A stretch of 64,000 bases of DNA from Bacteroidia bacterium (GTDB taxonomy: Bacteria; Bacteroidota; Bacteroidia; J057): the NCBI GenBank assembly GCA_030430575.1, contig JAUIKF010000030.1, forward strand, positions 37,283 through 101,282. The letters run 5' to 3'. The notes beneath the pieces are model-generated. The model was given only the letters and a program-made list of their open reading frames with translations, was not told the origin of the DNA and made no database searches. Made by a program: the position numbers and the translations under genes. Position 1 is the stretch's first letter. Each line of letters starts with the position of its first letter. Positions 1 through 8,893 of this stretch are shown piece by piece.

Positions 1-297
1 CGTGATTTCACTGATGTTTTTTGCCTCAGAAAAACGATTGGTCAAGTATTTTTCGATGCAATAACACCAGCCCGAAAGCCTTTCGGGATAATTGGATAGG
101 GCAGGGGGGAGGTTATAAGACGCTGCCAGGTAAACCGATTTATTATCGCTTTGCACCAGCCAAATCCAGCCCGTCTCCAGGTTCAGCAAGCTGACCGTCT
201 TCTCCAAAGCCTTGCGGAGCGCAGCTTGCAAGGCGAATTCCTGATTGAGGTGACTGGCGATCTCGTAGAGATGGGAAAAATATTCTTTTTCATTCAT
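1..297 (-). CDS. GAF-domain sensor protein, N-terminal part (cut by window edge)
   Basis: The gene starts at the ATG read leftward from 297 and stays open to base 1, so only the first 99 residues are visible. They start MNEKEYFSHLYEIASHLNQE and continue with the helix-strand pattern of a GAF domain, including LLNLETGWIWLVQ and the following VYLAASYNLPPAL. In Bacteroidota this arrangement, a short helix then GAF, is typical of the N-terminus of NarX/LiaS-type soluble histidine kinases or GAF-GGDEF sensors. The kinase or output domain would lie outside the window, so the function is inferred. No signal peptide or membrane segment is seen, which suggests a cytoplasmic sensor. Confidence 0.6.
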   Translation of the reverse strand, partial: MNEKEYFSHLYEIASHLNQEFALQAALRKALEKTVSLLNLETGWIWLVQSDNKSVYLAASYNLPPALSNYPERLSGWCYCIEKYLTNRFSEAKNISEIT

Positions 298-301
298 GGG
301 G

Positions 302-385
302 GAAATGAGATGAGTTCCATGTTTTAGGTTCTATGATCTAAGATGACTTTTCTTGAACATAAAACCTAAAACACGGAACCCAAAA
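302..385. repeat. GTTCTAGG/AAACCTAAAAC-type intergenic repeat
   Basis: The gap between the sensor gene and the adhesin gene is made largely of degenerate words such as ttttaggttctatg and, facing them, aacataaaacctaaaac. They form an imperfect inverted repeat. The same vocabulary recurs near 18105-18140, 36235-36290 and 51675-51775. Confidence 0.5.
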
Positions 386-3300
386 CTATTTTTTCACCAC
401 CTTGACGAGCTTGCGCTCGTCACCTGCCCGTACCTCCAGGAAGTAAATGCCTGCGGCTATTTCAGCAGTGTTGATCACCGCTGTAGAGACGTTGGATTCC
501 AACGTCTCTACAGCAGCGGATTCCAACGTCTCTACGATGGTGATCACCCGCCCTGTCACATCCAACAAGCGCACTTGCGCTTCTCCTTCAACGCCTTCCA
601 GGCGATAGGTGAGCTGATTCCCAAATGGATTGGGAATGGCGTCGACCTGTAGAGACGCCGACAATCGTGGAGCTACAGTCCCCGTTCTCACAGCCGTACC
701 ATTGATGGAGATATGGTCAAAAGTCGCTGAGCCTGTACTACCGCTCGTGACAGAAAAAAGGCTTAGGTACAGGGGATTGGTCAGGACATTGGGATAACTA
801 CCAATCGTTGTCCAGGTGATTCCATCAGCCGAGACATAGCCCATAATGGTAGCACCAGCCCGGTAGAGCCGCAACCAGTAAGGGGTATTCACAGTGGCGC
901 CAGCGGTGCTGAGTGGGGAGCCTCCTGAACTGGCCCTGAGGCTAAGGGTAGGGACAGCCGTTCCAGAAAGGGACAAACATATATTGGCTGCATTGGCATC
1001 CAGAGATTGGCGCATCATGATGCCTGCCTTGTCATAATAGCCCGCACCTGGAGGGGTTACCTTTGCCCTAAAGTCGATCACGGCATCACTACTGGGAAAG
1101 AATATTCCCCCAAAATTATCCGCACTATTCCCGATCGTCCCACCGCCTGACTGAATCACGAGCGTTCCTGAGGTGGAGTCCCAATTAAAATGGGAGCTGA
1201 CACCCGAACCAATGTTCTGGACAGACCATCCGCCGGGTGTAACAGCTCCCTCCTCAATAACCGTGACTGTAAAGTCACAAAACGCATCGTTGTTCGACTT
1301 GTCAGTGGCCGTCCATGAGACGGCAGTTGTCCCTAATGAAAAATAGCTACCACTGAGCGGTAATCCTGAGACCGTGAGTTTGTTAGGAGAAACACAGTTA
1401 TCAGTGGCCGTCAGGGCCGCCCATGTGTGGTAGCTGCCGCCTGTAAAGGCGGGAATGGTAAGGGTGGTATCAGCGGGACAATTGTCGAATATTGGGGCTT
1501 CGCGGTCGCGAATTTTGATGTGGTAAGTACACGTGTTGGTGTTGCCCTGGATGTCGGTTGCGACCCAGGTGACGGCTGTTTTTCCTTTGGAGAATACGGC
1601 CCCATCGAGGCTATTGGCCCCATTATAGGTGTTCACTATCATGCTGATCTGGCAATTGTCTGTGATCAGTGGGTCGAGATCGGCCCCGATGGCGAGGTGG
1701 TCGCAGACGCCAGGATCAGTATTGCGGATGACATTGGAAGCAGGGCAAGTGATGACAGGTAATTCTGTATCTGATACCGTAACGGTGAAGCTGCACGCCT
1801 GGGTATTGCCAGCGGCATCAGTAGCTGTGTAGGTTTGGGTAGTGGTACCAATGGGAAATAAATCGCCAGCTGAAAGCCCTGAATCGTCTGATTGTGCGTG
1901 AGATACTCCTAGGCAATTATCAGAGCTGCTGATAGGATAAGTCACCCATGCACCGCAATCTCCCGGGTCATTGCTGACGCTTATGTTGGCGGGACAAGTC
2001 ACAATGGGCTTTTCGCTGTCGGAGACCGTCACTGTAAAGGTACAGCTATGGACATTGCCCGATGCGTCAGTGGCTTGGTAAGTATTGGAGGTAGTGCCAA
2101 TGGGGAATGTCGCCCCACTCGCCAGACCTTCGGTCCTGGCATGTGTCACGGAGCAGTTGTCAGAACTGCTCACCCCATAGCTGACCACAGCTCCACAAGT
2201 GCCAGGGTCGTTATTCACAATCATATGTGCGGGACAGGTCATGACCGGATCCTGATTGTCATGGACAATGACATCAAACTGGCAAATACGGGTATTGCCA
2301 TTGCCATCATCCGCTTGAAAGCGGATCAGCGTAGTTCCGACAGGAAACTGTGACCCGCTAGCGGGGCCAGTGATTTGTGAGACTGTAGGGCTGTTGGCAC
2401 AGTTGTCGGAGGCTGAAGGGGTGGAAAAAGTGACGACTTTTTCACAGGCGTTTGCACGGGTGTTGACCGATTGGTTTCCAGGGCAATGAGAGAAAGTAGG
2501 CTGGGTATTGTCAGGAATGGTCCCCACAGGTGTCGCTTCTATCAAGGACAAACAGTCATTTTTATCCTTTACCCGAATAGAATAAGTACCTGCGCTGAGG
2601 TTGGGAAAACTCGTGGAATTCCCATAGGAAGAACCGCCATTCATAGAGTACTTATAGGGAGTAGTTCCCCCTCGAACCTGACTGATCGAAATGCTTCCAT
2701 TGCTTTCGCCTGGGCAGCTTACTGATACTACGGTCATGGTCGGTTTTATCCCTTCACATAGCGCCTCGCCCTTTACATCAAATTCATAATTCTCTTCTTC
2801 ACAGTCACTATTGTGAAGGGTAATTGTAGCCTGTACTGGCCCAAAGGTAAAGGGATCATAATTGACCGTGATAATATGTGTCCCACCTGGAGGAATCGTT
2901 GCCACGGCATTTGAAACCCTGAAATTATCTGTATCGGAACTCGTCGCTCCTGTAAGCTCAAGGGCAGCATTCCCCATGTTGTGAACCACAAAGTTTTTTG
3001 GAATCAAGGTGCCTGGCTGATGGGCCCCAAAATCTGTATGGTCAGCCGTTCGCGGACTGGTATCTCCGTTAGAAATCGTATTTCCATTTCCTTTTAAGGC
3101 TATCTCAGGGGCTTTTACTGTCACCTTGAAATTGCAATTCCTTTGTTGACCGTGGATATTGGTGATGGTAAAGGTTTCATTGTGAACGCCCTTGGTATAG
3201 GTGGCAGATGCATCCGCACTCATACCTGTTTTGGTATTGCTCACGGTATGCACCACCGGTGCATTCATGGGGGAAAGGGTGACACCATGGTGGAGGGTAG

Positions 3301-4141
3301 CTACCCGATTCATGGGGGACTCGTCGACCAGGGTGGTACCGTTTACGATCTCCTCACAGCGGTAATAGGCCATTAATTCATCTTCATCGCCCTGGCGGAG
3401 CTTGTCGTGATAATCCTTGGCAGGACTGCCAAAGATCCCTTTCGTCCAGATGCGGATTTCGTCTATTTTTCCCTTGTGGTAAAAAGGGCCATTGCCCAAT
3501 AGATCTCCCTTGCCGATGACGATGGGGTTGGTGTTTTTATTGGGAAATTCGAATTGCGTCATCCCTACAGAGGCACGACCTACGCCATCTACGATCAGCC
3601 TTGATGTGCCGATCCCTACCGTACCTACTAGGTGGTACCACCTGTTGGTTTCTATTTCGTTGACACGCCAGATCGCAGCTTTGACTTGGTTATTATTTCC
3701 AGTTGTCACACGAAAACTGAATTCGGGCTTCCACCCCTTGCTCTTTTTCCCTGTATAATACCATAAGCTAAAGTGTTGCTCTCCCGTCCCTTTTACCTTC
3801 CCGACGACCATAATGTCTTCATTTTCCACGATCGCATCCATATATACCCATGCTTCTACCGTTATGGAAAGCACTCGATCAAAGGTATCAGCATGCGGAA
3901 TCGTGACGTATCCCGTTCCATCAAACTGTAAGGATCCCGTCGTCACGGCATCGAAACAATGATCTGTGGTGGAAGGCGTTCCCACCGAAACTAGGGCCTC
4001 ACATGCTCCAGCAGGAGTTGCCACTGTCACATCATTTGGGCAAGTGATCGAGGGGGTAGAATTGGAATTGCAAGATTGTCCATAGGTTGCATAGGTCATT
4101 CCGATAAGGAGGACACAGCATAAAAAGAGATTGCGTTTCAT
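386..4141 (-). CDS. Large secreted HYR/LamG/SprB adhesin with T9SS type A sorting domain
   Basis: A 1251-residue exported protein. The signal peptide is MKRNLFLCCVLLIGMTYATYGQ. Visible order: first half of a HYR module (about 30-65), a LamG/concanavalin-like domain (about 68-300), the second half of that HYR module, a choice-of-anchor-D type beta sandwich (about 350-465), a SprB-like repeat (about 468-540), five HYR repeats with the TCPxxxxV..DNC..GNxxxCxFxVTV pattern (about 548-975), a DUF1349/laminin-G-like sandwich (about 985-1165), and a C-terminal sorting domain containing NPFGNQLTYRLEG and GIYFLEVRAGDERKLVKVVKK. It is probably secreted by the type IX system and attached to the surface or released; an adhesive or gliding role is inferred. 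The sorting domain contains an in-frame palindromic insertion (481-535). Gene 4354-6675 is transcribed divergently. Confidence 0.9.
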   Translation of the reverse strand: MKRNLFLCCVLLIGMTYATYGQSCNSNSTPSITCPNDVTVATPAGACEALVSVGTPSTTDHCFDAVTTGSLQFDGTGYVTIPHADTFDRVLSITVEAWVYMDAIVENEDIMVVGKVKGTGEQHFSLWYYTGKKSKGWKPEFSFRVTTGNNNQVKAAIWRVNEIETNRWYHLVGTVGIGTSRLIVDGVGRASVGMTQFEFPNKNTNPIVIGKGDLLGNGPFYHKGKIDEIRIWTKGIFGSPAKDYHDKLRQGDEDELMAYYRCEEIVNGTTLVDESPMNRVATLHHGVTLSPMNAPVVHTVSNTKTGMSADASATYTKGVHNETFTITNIHGQQRNCNFKVTVKAPEIALKGNGNTISNGDTSPRTADHTDFGAHQPGTLIPKNFVVHNMGNAALELTGATSSDTDNFRVSNAVATIPPGGTHIITVNYDPFTFGPVQATITLHNSDCEEENYEFDVKGEALCEGIKPTMTVVSVSCPGESNGSISISQVRGGTTPYKYSMNGGSSYGNSTSFPNLSAGTYSIRVKDKNDCLSLIEATPVGTIPDNTQPTFSHCPGNQSVNTRANACEKVVTFSTPSASDNCANSPTVSQITGPASGSQFPVGTTLIRFQADDGNGNTRICQFDVIVHDNQDPVMTCPAHMIVNNDPGTCGAVVSYGVSSSDNCSVTHARTEGLASGATFPIGTTSNTYQATDASGNVHSCTFTVTVSDSEKPIVTCPANISVSNDPGDCGAWVTYPISSSDNCLGVSHAQSDDSGLSAGDLFPIGTTTQTYTATDAAGNTQACSFTVTVSDTELPVITCPASNVIRNTDPGVCDHLAIGADLDPLITDNCQISMIVNTYNGANSLDGAVFSKGKTAVTWVATDIQGNTNTCTYHIKIRDREAPIFDNCPADTTLTIPAFTGGSYHTWAALTATDNCVSPNKLTVSGLPLSGSYFSLGTTAVSWTATDKSNNDAFCDFTVTVIEEGAVTPGGWSVQNIGSGVSSHFNWDSTSGTLVIQSGGGTIGNSADNFGGIFFPSSDAVIDFRAKVTPPGAGYYDKAGIMMRQSLDANAANICLSLSGTAVPTLSLRASSGGSPLSTAGATVNTPYWLRLYRAGATIMGYVSADGITWTTIGSYPNVLTNPLYLSLFSVTSGSTGSATFDHISINGTAVRTGTVAPRLSASLQVDAIPNPFGNQLTYRLEGVEGEAQVRLLDVTGRVITIVETLESAAVETLESNVSTAVINTAEIAAGIYFLEVRAGDERKLVKVVKK
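481..535. repeat. In-frame palindrome GTAGAGACGTTGGA/TCCAACGTCTCTAC inside a T9SS sorting domain
   Basis: Bases 481-496 (CTGTAGAGACGTTGGA) and 498-513 are perfect reverse complements around a single base. A second right half-site, GGATTCCAACGTCTCTAC, follows at 518-535. On the coding strand the block is translated without a frameshift as VETLESAAVETLESNVSTAV, in a loop before the last strands of the sorting domain. A left-half fragment, CTGTAGAGACGCC, is also present near 647-659 in the same gene. Confidence 0.85.
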
Positions 4142-4353
4142 GGTAATTGAGATTAATAGTGAGGGAGGCTTGCGTTTGTCATCAGCAAAGGTGGGGTTCG
4201 CTGAGGAAGACAGATTTCACTATTGTCCCAAATGCTATCACTATTGTTGCAAGGGAAGGAAAATGGCCTCAAATTTACTGCTATTTTTAGTAGTTTTTGT
4301 ATTCTCGTTTTTTGTATATTTACGTAATTTTACTGAGTATTCACTTAATACAT

Positions 4354-6675
4354 ATGAAAAAAACCATACTCTATCTCACTTGCTTACTCTCTTTTTTTAT
4401 CACACAAGCCCAGAATCAAATTGGTGCCGACATTGATGGTGAGGCACCAGGAGATGTATCCGGCGAATCGGTGTCTATTTCAGCCGATGGCAGGTTCGTA
4501 GCTGTTGGAGCTACTGGAAATACTGGAAATGGGGCTCAGGCAGGCCATGTCCGGGTCTTTGAACGAGTCGGTAATAATTGGTCACAACTAGGTGCTGATA
4601 TAGATGGGGAAGCAGCAGGTGACCAGTCGGGTAGATCTGTTTCGCTATCCTCTGATGGAACCAGGGTAGCAATTGGAGCTAATACTAATGGGGGAAATGG
4701 ACTTAGCGCAGGTCATGTGCGCGTATTTGAATTGGTAAATGGAAATTGGGTTCAGCTAGGGGGGGATATAGATGGAGAAGCAGCGGGCGTTGGAGCCGGG
4801 GTATCGGTATCCCTTTCATCTGATGGCAGCAGGGTGGCTATTGCAGGAATATTCCTCGGAGGACGGGGTTTGGTTGAGGGATATGTTCAAGTTTACGAAT
4901 GGAGCAATGGAGCCTGGACACAACTTGGGGCTAATATTGAAAGCGCAACAGGAGAAAATTTTGGAGGCAATTCACTCTCTTTTTCATCTGACGGCAACAA
5001 GTTGGCAATTGGGTATCCTAGCAACAGTGGGATTGGTGTAGGTTCTGGGAATGTTCGGGTCTTCGAATGGAGCAATGGAAGCTGGACACAATTAGGCTCA
5101 GATATAGAAGGAGAAGCAAAGGGGGATAATTTTGGCCAGTCTGTTTCTCTCTCTTCGAATGGAAATCGGGTAGCTATTGGAGCCCCATTTAATGATGGAG
5201 CAGCCTTTAATGCAGGCCATGTCCAAGTGTACGAATGGGACAACGGAAGTTGGACGCAACTAGGTTCAGATATAGGAGGAGAAGCAGCCTTTGACCAATC
5301 TGGCGGCTCAGTCTCCCTCTCTTCTGACGGTAGCAAGCTGGCCATTGGGGCCAGGTTAAATGATGGAAATGGCATTAATTCAGGCCGTGTGCGTGTTTTT
5401 GAGCTGATTGGCGGCAATTGGGTACAAATTGGAGATGACATAGACGGAGAAGCTGAAGGTGATCAAACTGGTTTTTCAGTCGCATTGTCTTCTGATGGTG
5501 GCACACTAGCCATAGGAGCGTATCTTAATGACGGAAATGGATTGGCTTCAGGTCATGTACGGGTATATGGGGGTCTTTGTACAGGTCCTCAATCTAGCTT
5601 TACTTTCTTAGGAAATATGCTAGATGTGACCTTTACAGATGCGTCTACAACTGCAAGCGCCATTACTTCCTGGGAATGGGACTTTGGCGACGGAAACACT
5701 TCGACCCTCCAAAACCCCATGCATACCTATGCTTCCTATGGTTCATATGCTGTCTTGCTTATTGTAGAAGATGCGTGTACCAAAGATACTTTCACGCAAG
5801 TTATTGGGGTGAGCGATTGTGACTTGCCAGCAGGGTTTGTAGGGGTAGACATCGGAGATGTCAGCGGGAATGCTGGCAAAGCCTGCCAAGACGCCAACGG
5901 CGTGGTTGAATTCAATTCCGCTGGAACGGGAATTAAAGGCGTAGCCGATGGCTTCCATTATGTCTATAAGTCACATTCAGGTGATATCGACATGATCGTC
6001 CGAGTGGCTACCATTCCCAACAATAGCGCCCGAAGGGCTGGCCTGATGTTGAGAACCGGAACTGGAACGAATGCTGAAAATGTCTCCCTTTTGATCAATG
6101 GTAAAAAAGAAGTAAAGCTAAGTAAAAGGTCTTCAGAAGGCGGAATAACCATCACTACTGCTACGAAATTCGCCAAAAAGCGGCAAAACACCTACCTACG
6201 CTTGACCTACGACAACGCGACTCATACGATCCTAGCTTACCATTCTAGAAGTGGTGTTTCCACTTCCTGGCAGTTGGTGGGCATTTCGGCCCTAACATTA
6301 CCCACAAACTACCTCGCTGGTATGGCAACCACCCGAGGTCAATCAGGTAACACAGTCTTGTTTAGATTGGACAATCTTCAGATTGATGGAACCTCTCTCC
6401 GTCTGTCAGCATCCCCTATGATCTTTCACGCGGCAGCCTACCCCAATCCCTTTGGTGATAGGCTAAGCTATCGCCTTGAAGGATTGCAGACAGATGCCAC
6501 TGTCAGGTTATTAGACCTGAATGGTCGGGTGATCGCTGTAGAGGTGTTGGATTCCAACGCCTCTACAGCAGGGGATGAAGGCGTCCTCGACACCTCCCAC
6601 CTCGCCTCAGGAATGTATTTCCTGGAAGTACGGGCAAATGGTGAGCGTAAGCTCATCAAGGTGGTTAAGCGATAA
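4354..6675 (+). CDS. Secreted FG-GAP repeat / PKD protein with T9SS sorting domain
   Basis: About 773 residues. The ATG at 4354 is preferred because it opens directly into a signal peptide (MKKTILYLTCLLSFFITQAQ); an earlier in-frame ATG at 4297 only adds an unlikely leader. Seven tandem repeats of about 56 residues follow, each with the pattern GxDIDGEA..SVSLSSDG..VAIGA..GHVRVFE..W.QLG (FG-GAP_2 type, predicted beta propeller). Then come a PKD domain (about 435-510, with WDFGDGNTS and HTYASYGSY), a laminin-G/DUF1349-like sandwich (about 520-690) that matches the one in the neighbouring adhesin, and a T9SS type A sorting domain (YPNPFGDRLSYRLEG to the C-terminus). It is likely exported to the cell surface. 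The sorting domain carries the same palindrome type as the neighbour. Confidence 0.88.
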   Translation: MKKTILYLTCLLSFFITQAQNQIGADIDGEAPGDVSGESVSISADGRFVAVGATGNTGNGAQAGHVRVFERVGNNWSQLGADIDGEAAGDQSGRSVSLSSDGTRVAIGANTNGGNGLSAGHVRVFELVNGNWVQLGGDIDGEAAGVGAGVSVSLSSDGSRVAIAGIFLGGRGLVEGYVQVYEWSNGAWTQLGANIESATGENFGGNSLSFSSDGNKLAIGYPSNSGIGVGSGNVRVFEWSNGSWTQLGSDIEGEAKGDNFGQSVSLSSNGNRVAIGAPFNDGAAFNAGHVQVYEWDNGSWTQLGSDIGGEAAFDQSGGSVSLSSDGSKLAIGARLNDGNGINSGRVRVFELIGGNWVQIGDDIDGEAEGDQTGFSVALSSDGGTLAIGAYLNDGNGLASGHVRVYGGLCTGPQSSFTFLGNMLDVTFTDASTTASAITSWEWDFGDGNTSTLQNPMHTYASYGSYAVLLIVEDACTKDTFTQVIGVSDCDLPAGFVGVDIGDVSGNAGKACQDANGVVEFNSAGTGIKGVADGFHYVYKSHSGDIDMIVRVATIPNNSARRAGLMLRTGTGTNAENVSLLINGKKEVKLSKRSSEGGITITTATKFAKKRQNTYLRLTYDNATHTILAYHSRSGVSTSWQLVGISALTLPTNYLAGMATTRGQSGNTVLFRLDNLQIDGTSLRLSASPMIFHAAAYPNPFGDRLSYRLEGLQTDATVRLLDLNGRVIAVEVLDSNASTAGDEGVLDTSHLASGMYFLEVRANGERKLIKVVKR
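4417..5590 (+). repeat. Seven tandem coding repeats of about 168 bp
   Basis: The FG-GAP units are also repeated at DNA level: words such as gatatagatggagaagcagc and tcatctgatggc return roughly every 168 bases. They are divergent enough to be old but could still recombine and change the propeller length. Confidence 0.7.
6536..6568. repeat. Second in-frame palindrome in a T9SS sorting domain
   Basis: CTGTAGAGGTGTTGGA (6536-6551) faces TCCAACGCCTCTACAG (6553-6568), with one mismatch between the arms. It is translated in frame as part of VEVLDSNASTA and sits at the same place in the sorting domain as the palindrome at 481-535, between GRVI and the GMYFLEV strand. Confidence 0.85.
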
Positions 6676-6750
6676 GAAAGTTCAGGGTTCAGAGTTCAGC
6701 GTTTGATCGTTCGAACCCTGAACCCTGAACCCTGAACCCTGAACCTAAAA
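6676..6750. repeat. GGTTCAG/CTGAACC repeat between convergent genes
   Basis: The gap between two convergent genes holds ttcagggttcagagttcag on the left and four copies of aaccctg on the right, forming a long imperfect hairpin on either strand. No clean U-tract terminator is present, so a role as a bidirectional transcription end is only an inference. Confidence 0.5.
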
Positions 6751-6756
6751 CGGTTT

Positions 6757-7971
6757 TTACCCCATCGCCTTTTTCACCGCCTCGGCGGCTTCCTTCAACG
6801 TAATGGCTGACGCCACTTTTAGGCCCGACTCGTCGATGATCTTGGCGCCGAGCTCGGCGTTGGTGCCTTGCAGGCGCACGATGATGGGGACAGGAATATC
6901 GCCGATATTCTTATAAGCTTCTACGACGCCGTTGGCGACGCGGTCACAGCGGACGATACCGCCAAAGATATTCACCAGGATGGCCTTGACATTGGGATCT
7001 TTGAGGATGATGCGAAAGCCTTTCTCCACAGTCACGGCACTGGCACCACCGCCTACGTCAAGGAAGTTGGCAGGTTCGCCGCCTGAGAGCTTGATCATGT
7101 CCATGGTCGCCATAGCGAGGCCCGCACCATTTACCATACATCCCACATTTCCGTCAAGCTTGATATAGTTGAGGTCTGCTTCAGAAGCTTCTACTTCCAA
7201 TGGCTCCTCTTCTGCACGGTCGCGAAGCGCTGCATAGTCAGGGTGACGGAATAAGGCATTGCCGTCAACACTCATTTTGCAGTCAACAGCAAGGACTTTG
7301 TCATCTGCTGTTTTGAACATGGGATTGATCTCCAACATGTCCGCATCAGTACCTTTGTAGGCTTTATAGAGGCTAGAAATGAATTTTACGCCACTTTTGA
7401 ATGCAGCGCCGGAAAGGCCAAGGCCGTAGGCTACTTTGCGCACCTGGAAGCCTTGCAGTCCTACAGTGGGGTCAATCCACTCTTTGACGATCTTTTCTGG
7501 GTGCTTTTCTGCTACCTCTTCGATGTTCATACCTCCTTCGCTAGAAGCGATGATCACATCAACACCGCGTTCGCGGTCGAGGGTGATACTGAAGTAAAAC
7601 TCCTGACGCTCACTTTCGCCTGGATAGTACATATCCTCAGCGATGAGCACTTTGTTCACTTTACTTCCTCCAGTAGCTTCATTCTGGATGGTCACCAGCG
7701 TGCCTCCAAGGATTTTGCTGACCGCTTCTTCCATGCCGTCAAGGCCTTTGGCAACAACAACACCTTTTGAGCCAGTCTCTTTAACGGTGCCTTTGCCGCG
7801 GCCTCCTGCATGAATTTGTGCTTTTACCACAAAAAACTTGCCTGCTGGATCGTCATATAACGTTTTGGCAGCAGCTACAGCTTCTTCGACGGTTTCGGCG
7901 ACCACCCCTTCTTGGATAGGCACGCCAAATCCTTTGATTATTTCCTTTGCTTGATATTCGTGTAATTTCAT
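6757..7971 (-). CDS. sucC: Succinyl-CoA synthetase (ADP-forming) subunit beta
   Basis: 404 residues from the ATG at 7971 (MKLHEYQAKEIIKGFGVP). This start fits the family; an ORF extension to 8007 would run back through the promoter. SucC with SucD converts succinyl-CoA, ADP or GDP and phosphate to succinate, CoA and ATP or GTP in the TCA cycle. The ATP-grasp domain covers about 1-235 (VKAQIHAGGRGKG, LEINPMF for metal binding). The CoA-ligase domain covers about 260-390 (NVGCMVNGAGLAMATMD, GGGAS, NIFGGIVRCD). The length is normal. sucD is not adjacent, which is common in Bacteroidota. A promoter lies immediately upstream. Confidence 0.97.
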   Translation of the reverse strand: MKLHEYQAKEIIKGFGVPIQEGVVAETVEEAVAAAKTLYDDPAGKFFVVKAQIHAGGRGKGTVKETGSKGVVVAKGLDGMEEAVSKILGGTLVTIQNEATGGSKVNKVLIAEDMYYPGESERQEFYFSITLDRERGVDVIIASSEGGMNIEEVAEKHPEKIVKEWIDPTVGLQGFQVRKVAYGLGLSGAAFKSGVKFISSLYKAYKGTDADMLEINPMFKTADDKVLAVDCKMSVDGNALFRHPDYAALRDRAEEEPLEVEASEADLNYIKLDGNVGCMVNGAGLAMATMDMIKLSGGEPANFLDVGGGASAVTVEKGFRIILKDPNVKAILVNIFGGIVRCDRVANGVVEAYKNIGDIPVPIIVRLQGTNAELGAKIIDESGLKVASAITLKEAAEAVKKAMG

Positions 7972-7976
7972 GCGCG

Positions 7977-8009
7977 CAAAAATACATGGCGGATGGCCAA
8001 AAACCAAAA
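7977..8009 (-). promoter_or_regulatory. sucC promoter of Bacteroidota type, abutting the start codon
   Basis: Read on the minus strand there is TTTTG (8009-8005), a 20-base spacer, then TATTTTTG (7984-7977), which fits the Bacteroidota -33/-7 pattern TTTG-N(17-23)-TAnnTTTG. The -7 box ends six bases before the ATG, so the transcript would have almost no leader. Confidence 0.55.
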
Positions 8010-8010
8010 G

Positions 8011-8448
8011 CTATTGTGTATAGCGCATGGCTCTGATGAGGATCACCAAAAATGCGGAACCAGCAAGGAGATATAGGCCTGCTTTTATGGCCCATTTCAT
8101 GGGTCTTTGCTGAGCCTTTGGGGATTCTGAAAGGGTCGCTCGGTATCCAACATGCTTGATCGTTTCTATATGGAGGGCGGAGATTCCCTTTTCCTTGAGC
8201 AGTTTTCTTAGGTCAAACACGGCCTTAGTGAGACTTTCTTCATTTACCGCTACTTCCTTCCACACATAATCTATAATATCCGCCCGTTTGACGATGGTGT
8301 TTTTGTGTAGGAGGAGAAATAAAAGCAATTTCTTCAAGCGTGTTTCGATGAAAAATTCTTCTCCCTGCCGGGTCGAGAATCGGTTCAGCGCAGGGTCAAA
8401 TATCCAATTCCCCAGTTTTTGTTGGGTTAATATCTTTTGTTGGCTCAT
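8011..8448 (-). CDS. Membrane-anchored winged-helix regulator (CadC/ToxR-like)
   Basis: 145 residues. Residues 10-108 form an OmpR/PhoB-type winged-helix DNA-binding domain (WIFDPALNRF, RLKKLLLFLLLHKN, ADIIDYVW, VFDLRKLLKEKG, IETIKHVGYR). A basic stretch (QQRPMKW) and a single C-terminal membrane helix (KAGLYLLAGSAFLVILI) follow, with almost nothing beyond it. This is the CadC/ToxR layout without a periplasmic sensor. It is transcribed divergently from the DoxX gene at 8543, 94 bases apart, and is a natural candidate for its regulator (inference). Signal sensing would need a partner or the membrane helix itself. Confidence 0.8.
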   Translation of the reverse strand: MSQQKILTQQKLGNWIFDPALNRFSTRQGEEFFIETRLKKLLLFLLLHKNTIVKRADIIDYVWKEVAVNEESLTKAVFDLRKLLKEKGISALHIETIKHVGYRATLSESPKAQQRPMKWAIKAGLYLLAGSAFLVILIRAMRYTQ

Positions 8449-8542
8449 TTCATCTTTCTTTCAGGTTGATTTCAGGTAGCTTTCAGGCTAGCGACCATGA
8501 TTTTGACGTGATTGGGGGCTTGTAAGTAAATAACCAATCATT

Positions 8543-8893
8543 ATGAACAAAACCCAAAAAATCATCTGGTGGGCCTTGCGTATCCTGCTTTCCCTAGGAT
8601 TTCTCGCCGCGAGCTTAGGGAAGCTCACCCAAAATCCTGCTGTCCTGGATATGTTCGCCCATTGGGGCTATTCGCCTACTTTTGCCCTGATCATCGGTGC
8701 CTTGGAACTGGTGTTGGGGGTGCTATTACTGGTGCCAAAAACATCCTTTTACGCTGCCATTGGATTATTGGGATTGATGGCAGGGGCTGCTGTCACCCAT
8801 ATTATGCATGATTCCATGGGCGAACTGCTTCGGCCAGCTATTTTTAGCCTGTTGTTGGCTGGAGTGGTGTATTTGGAGAAGAGGAACTCATAA
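8543..8893 (+). CDS. DoxX-like family membrane protein
   Basis: 116 residues with four predicted membrane helices. The N-terminal helix ends in LGFLAASLGKLTQNP, the usual DoxX signature around the first helix, followed by a second helix containing GALELVLGVLLLVP. The length is normal for small DoxX-like proteins. These are inner-membrane proteins linked to quinone-dependent or thiol redox functions in some species; the role here is unknown. It shares an upstream region with the divergent winged-helix regulator gene. The shortened homolog at 50141 lacks the first helix that is intact here. Confidence 0.8.
   Translation: MNKTQKIIWWALRILLSLGFLAASLGKLTQNPAVLDMFAHWGYSPTFALIIGALELVLGVLLLVPKTSFYAAIGLLGLMAGAAVTHIMHDSMGELLRPAIFSLLLAGVVYLEKRNS

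Noticed and set aside
4131..4436. ORF at the start of the FG-GAP gene
   Set aside because: It runs in another frame through the divergent promoter region and into the signal peptide of the real gene.
4417..5590. Regularly spaced repeats that might suggest a CRISPR array
   Set aside because: The period is about 168 bases, in frame, and the translation is a tandem FG-GAP propeller.
6757..8007. Longer start for sucC at 8007
   Set aside because: The extra 12 residues would be encoded by the promoter sequence and are not part of the family.
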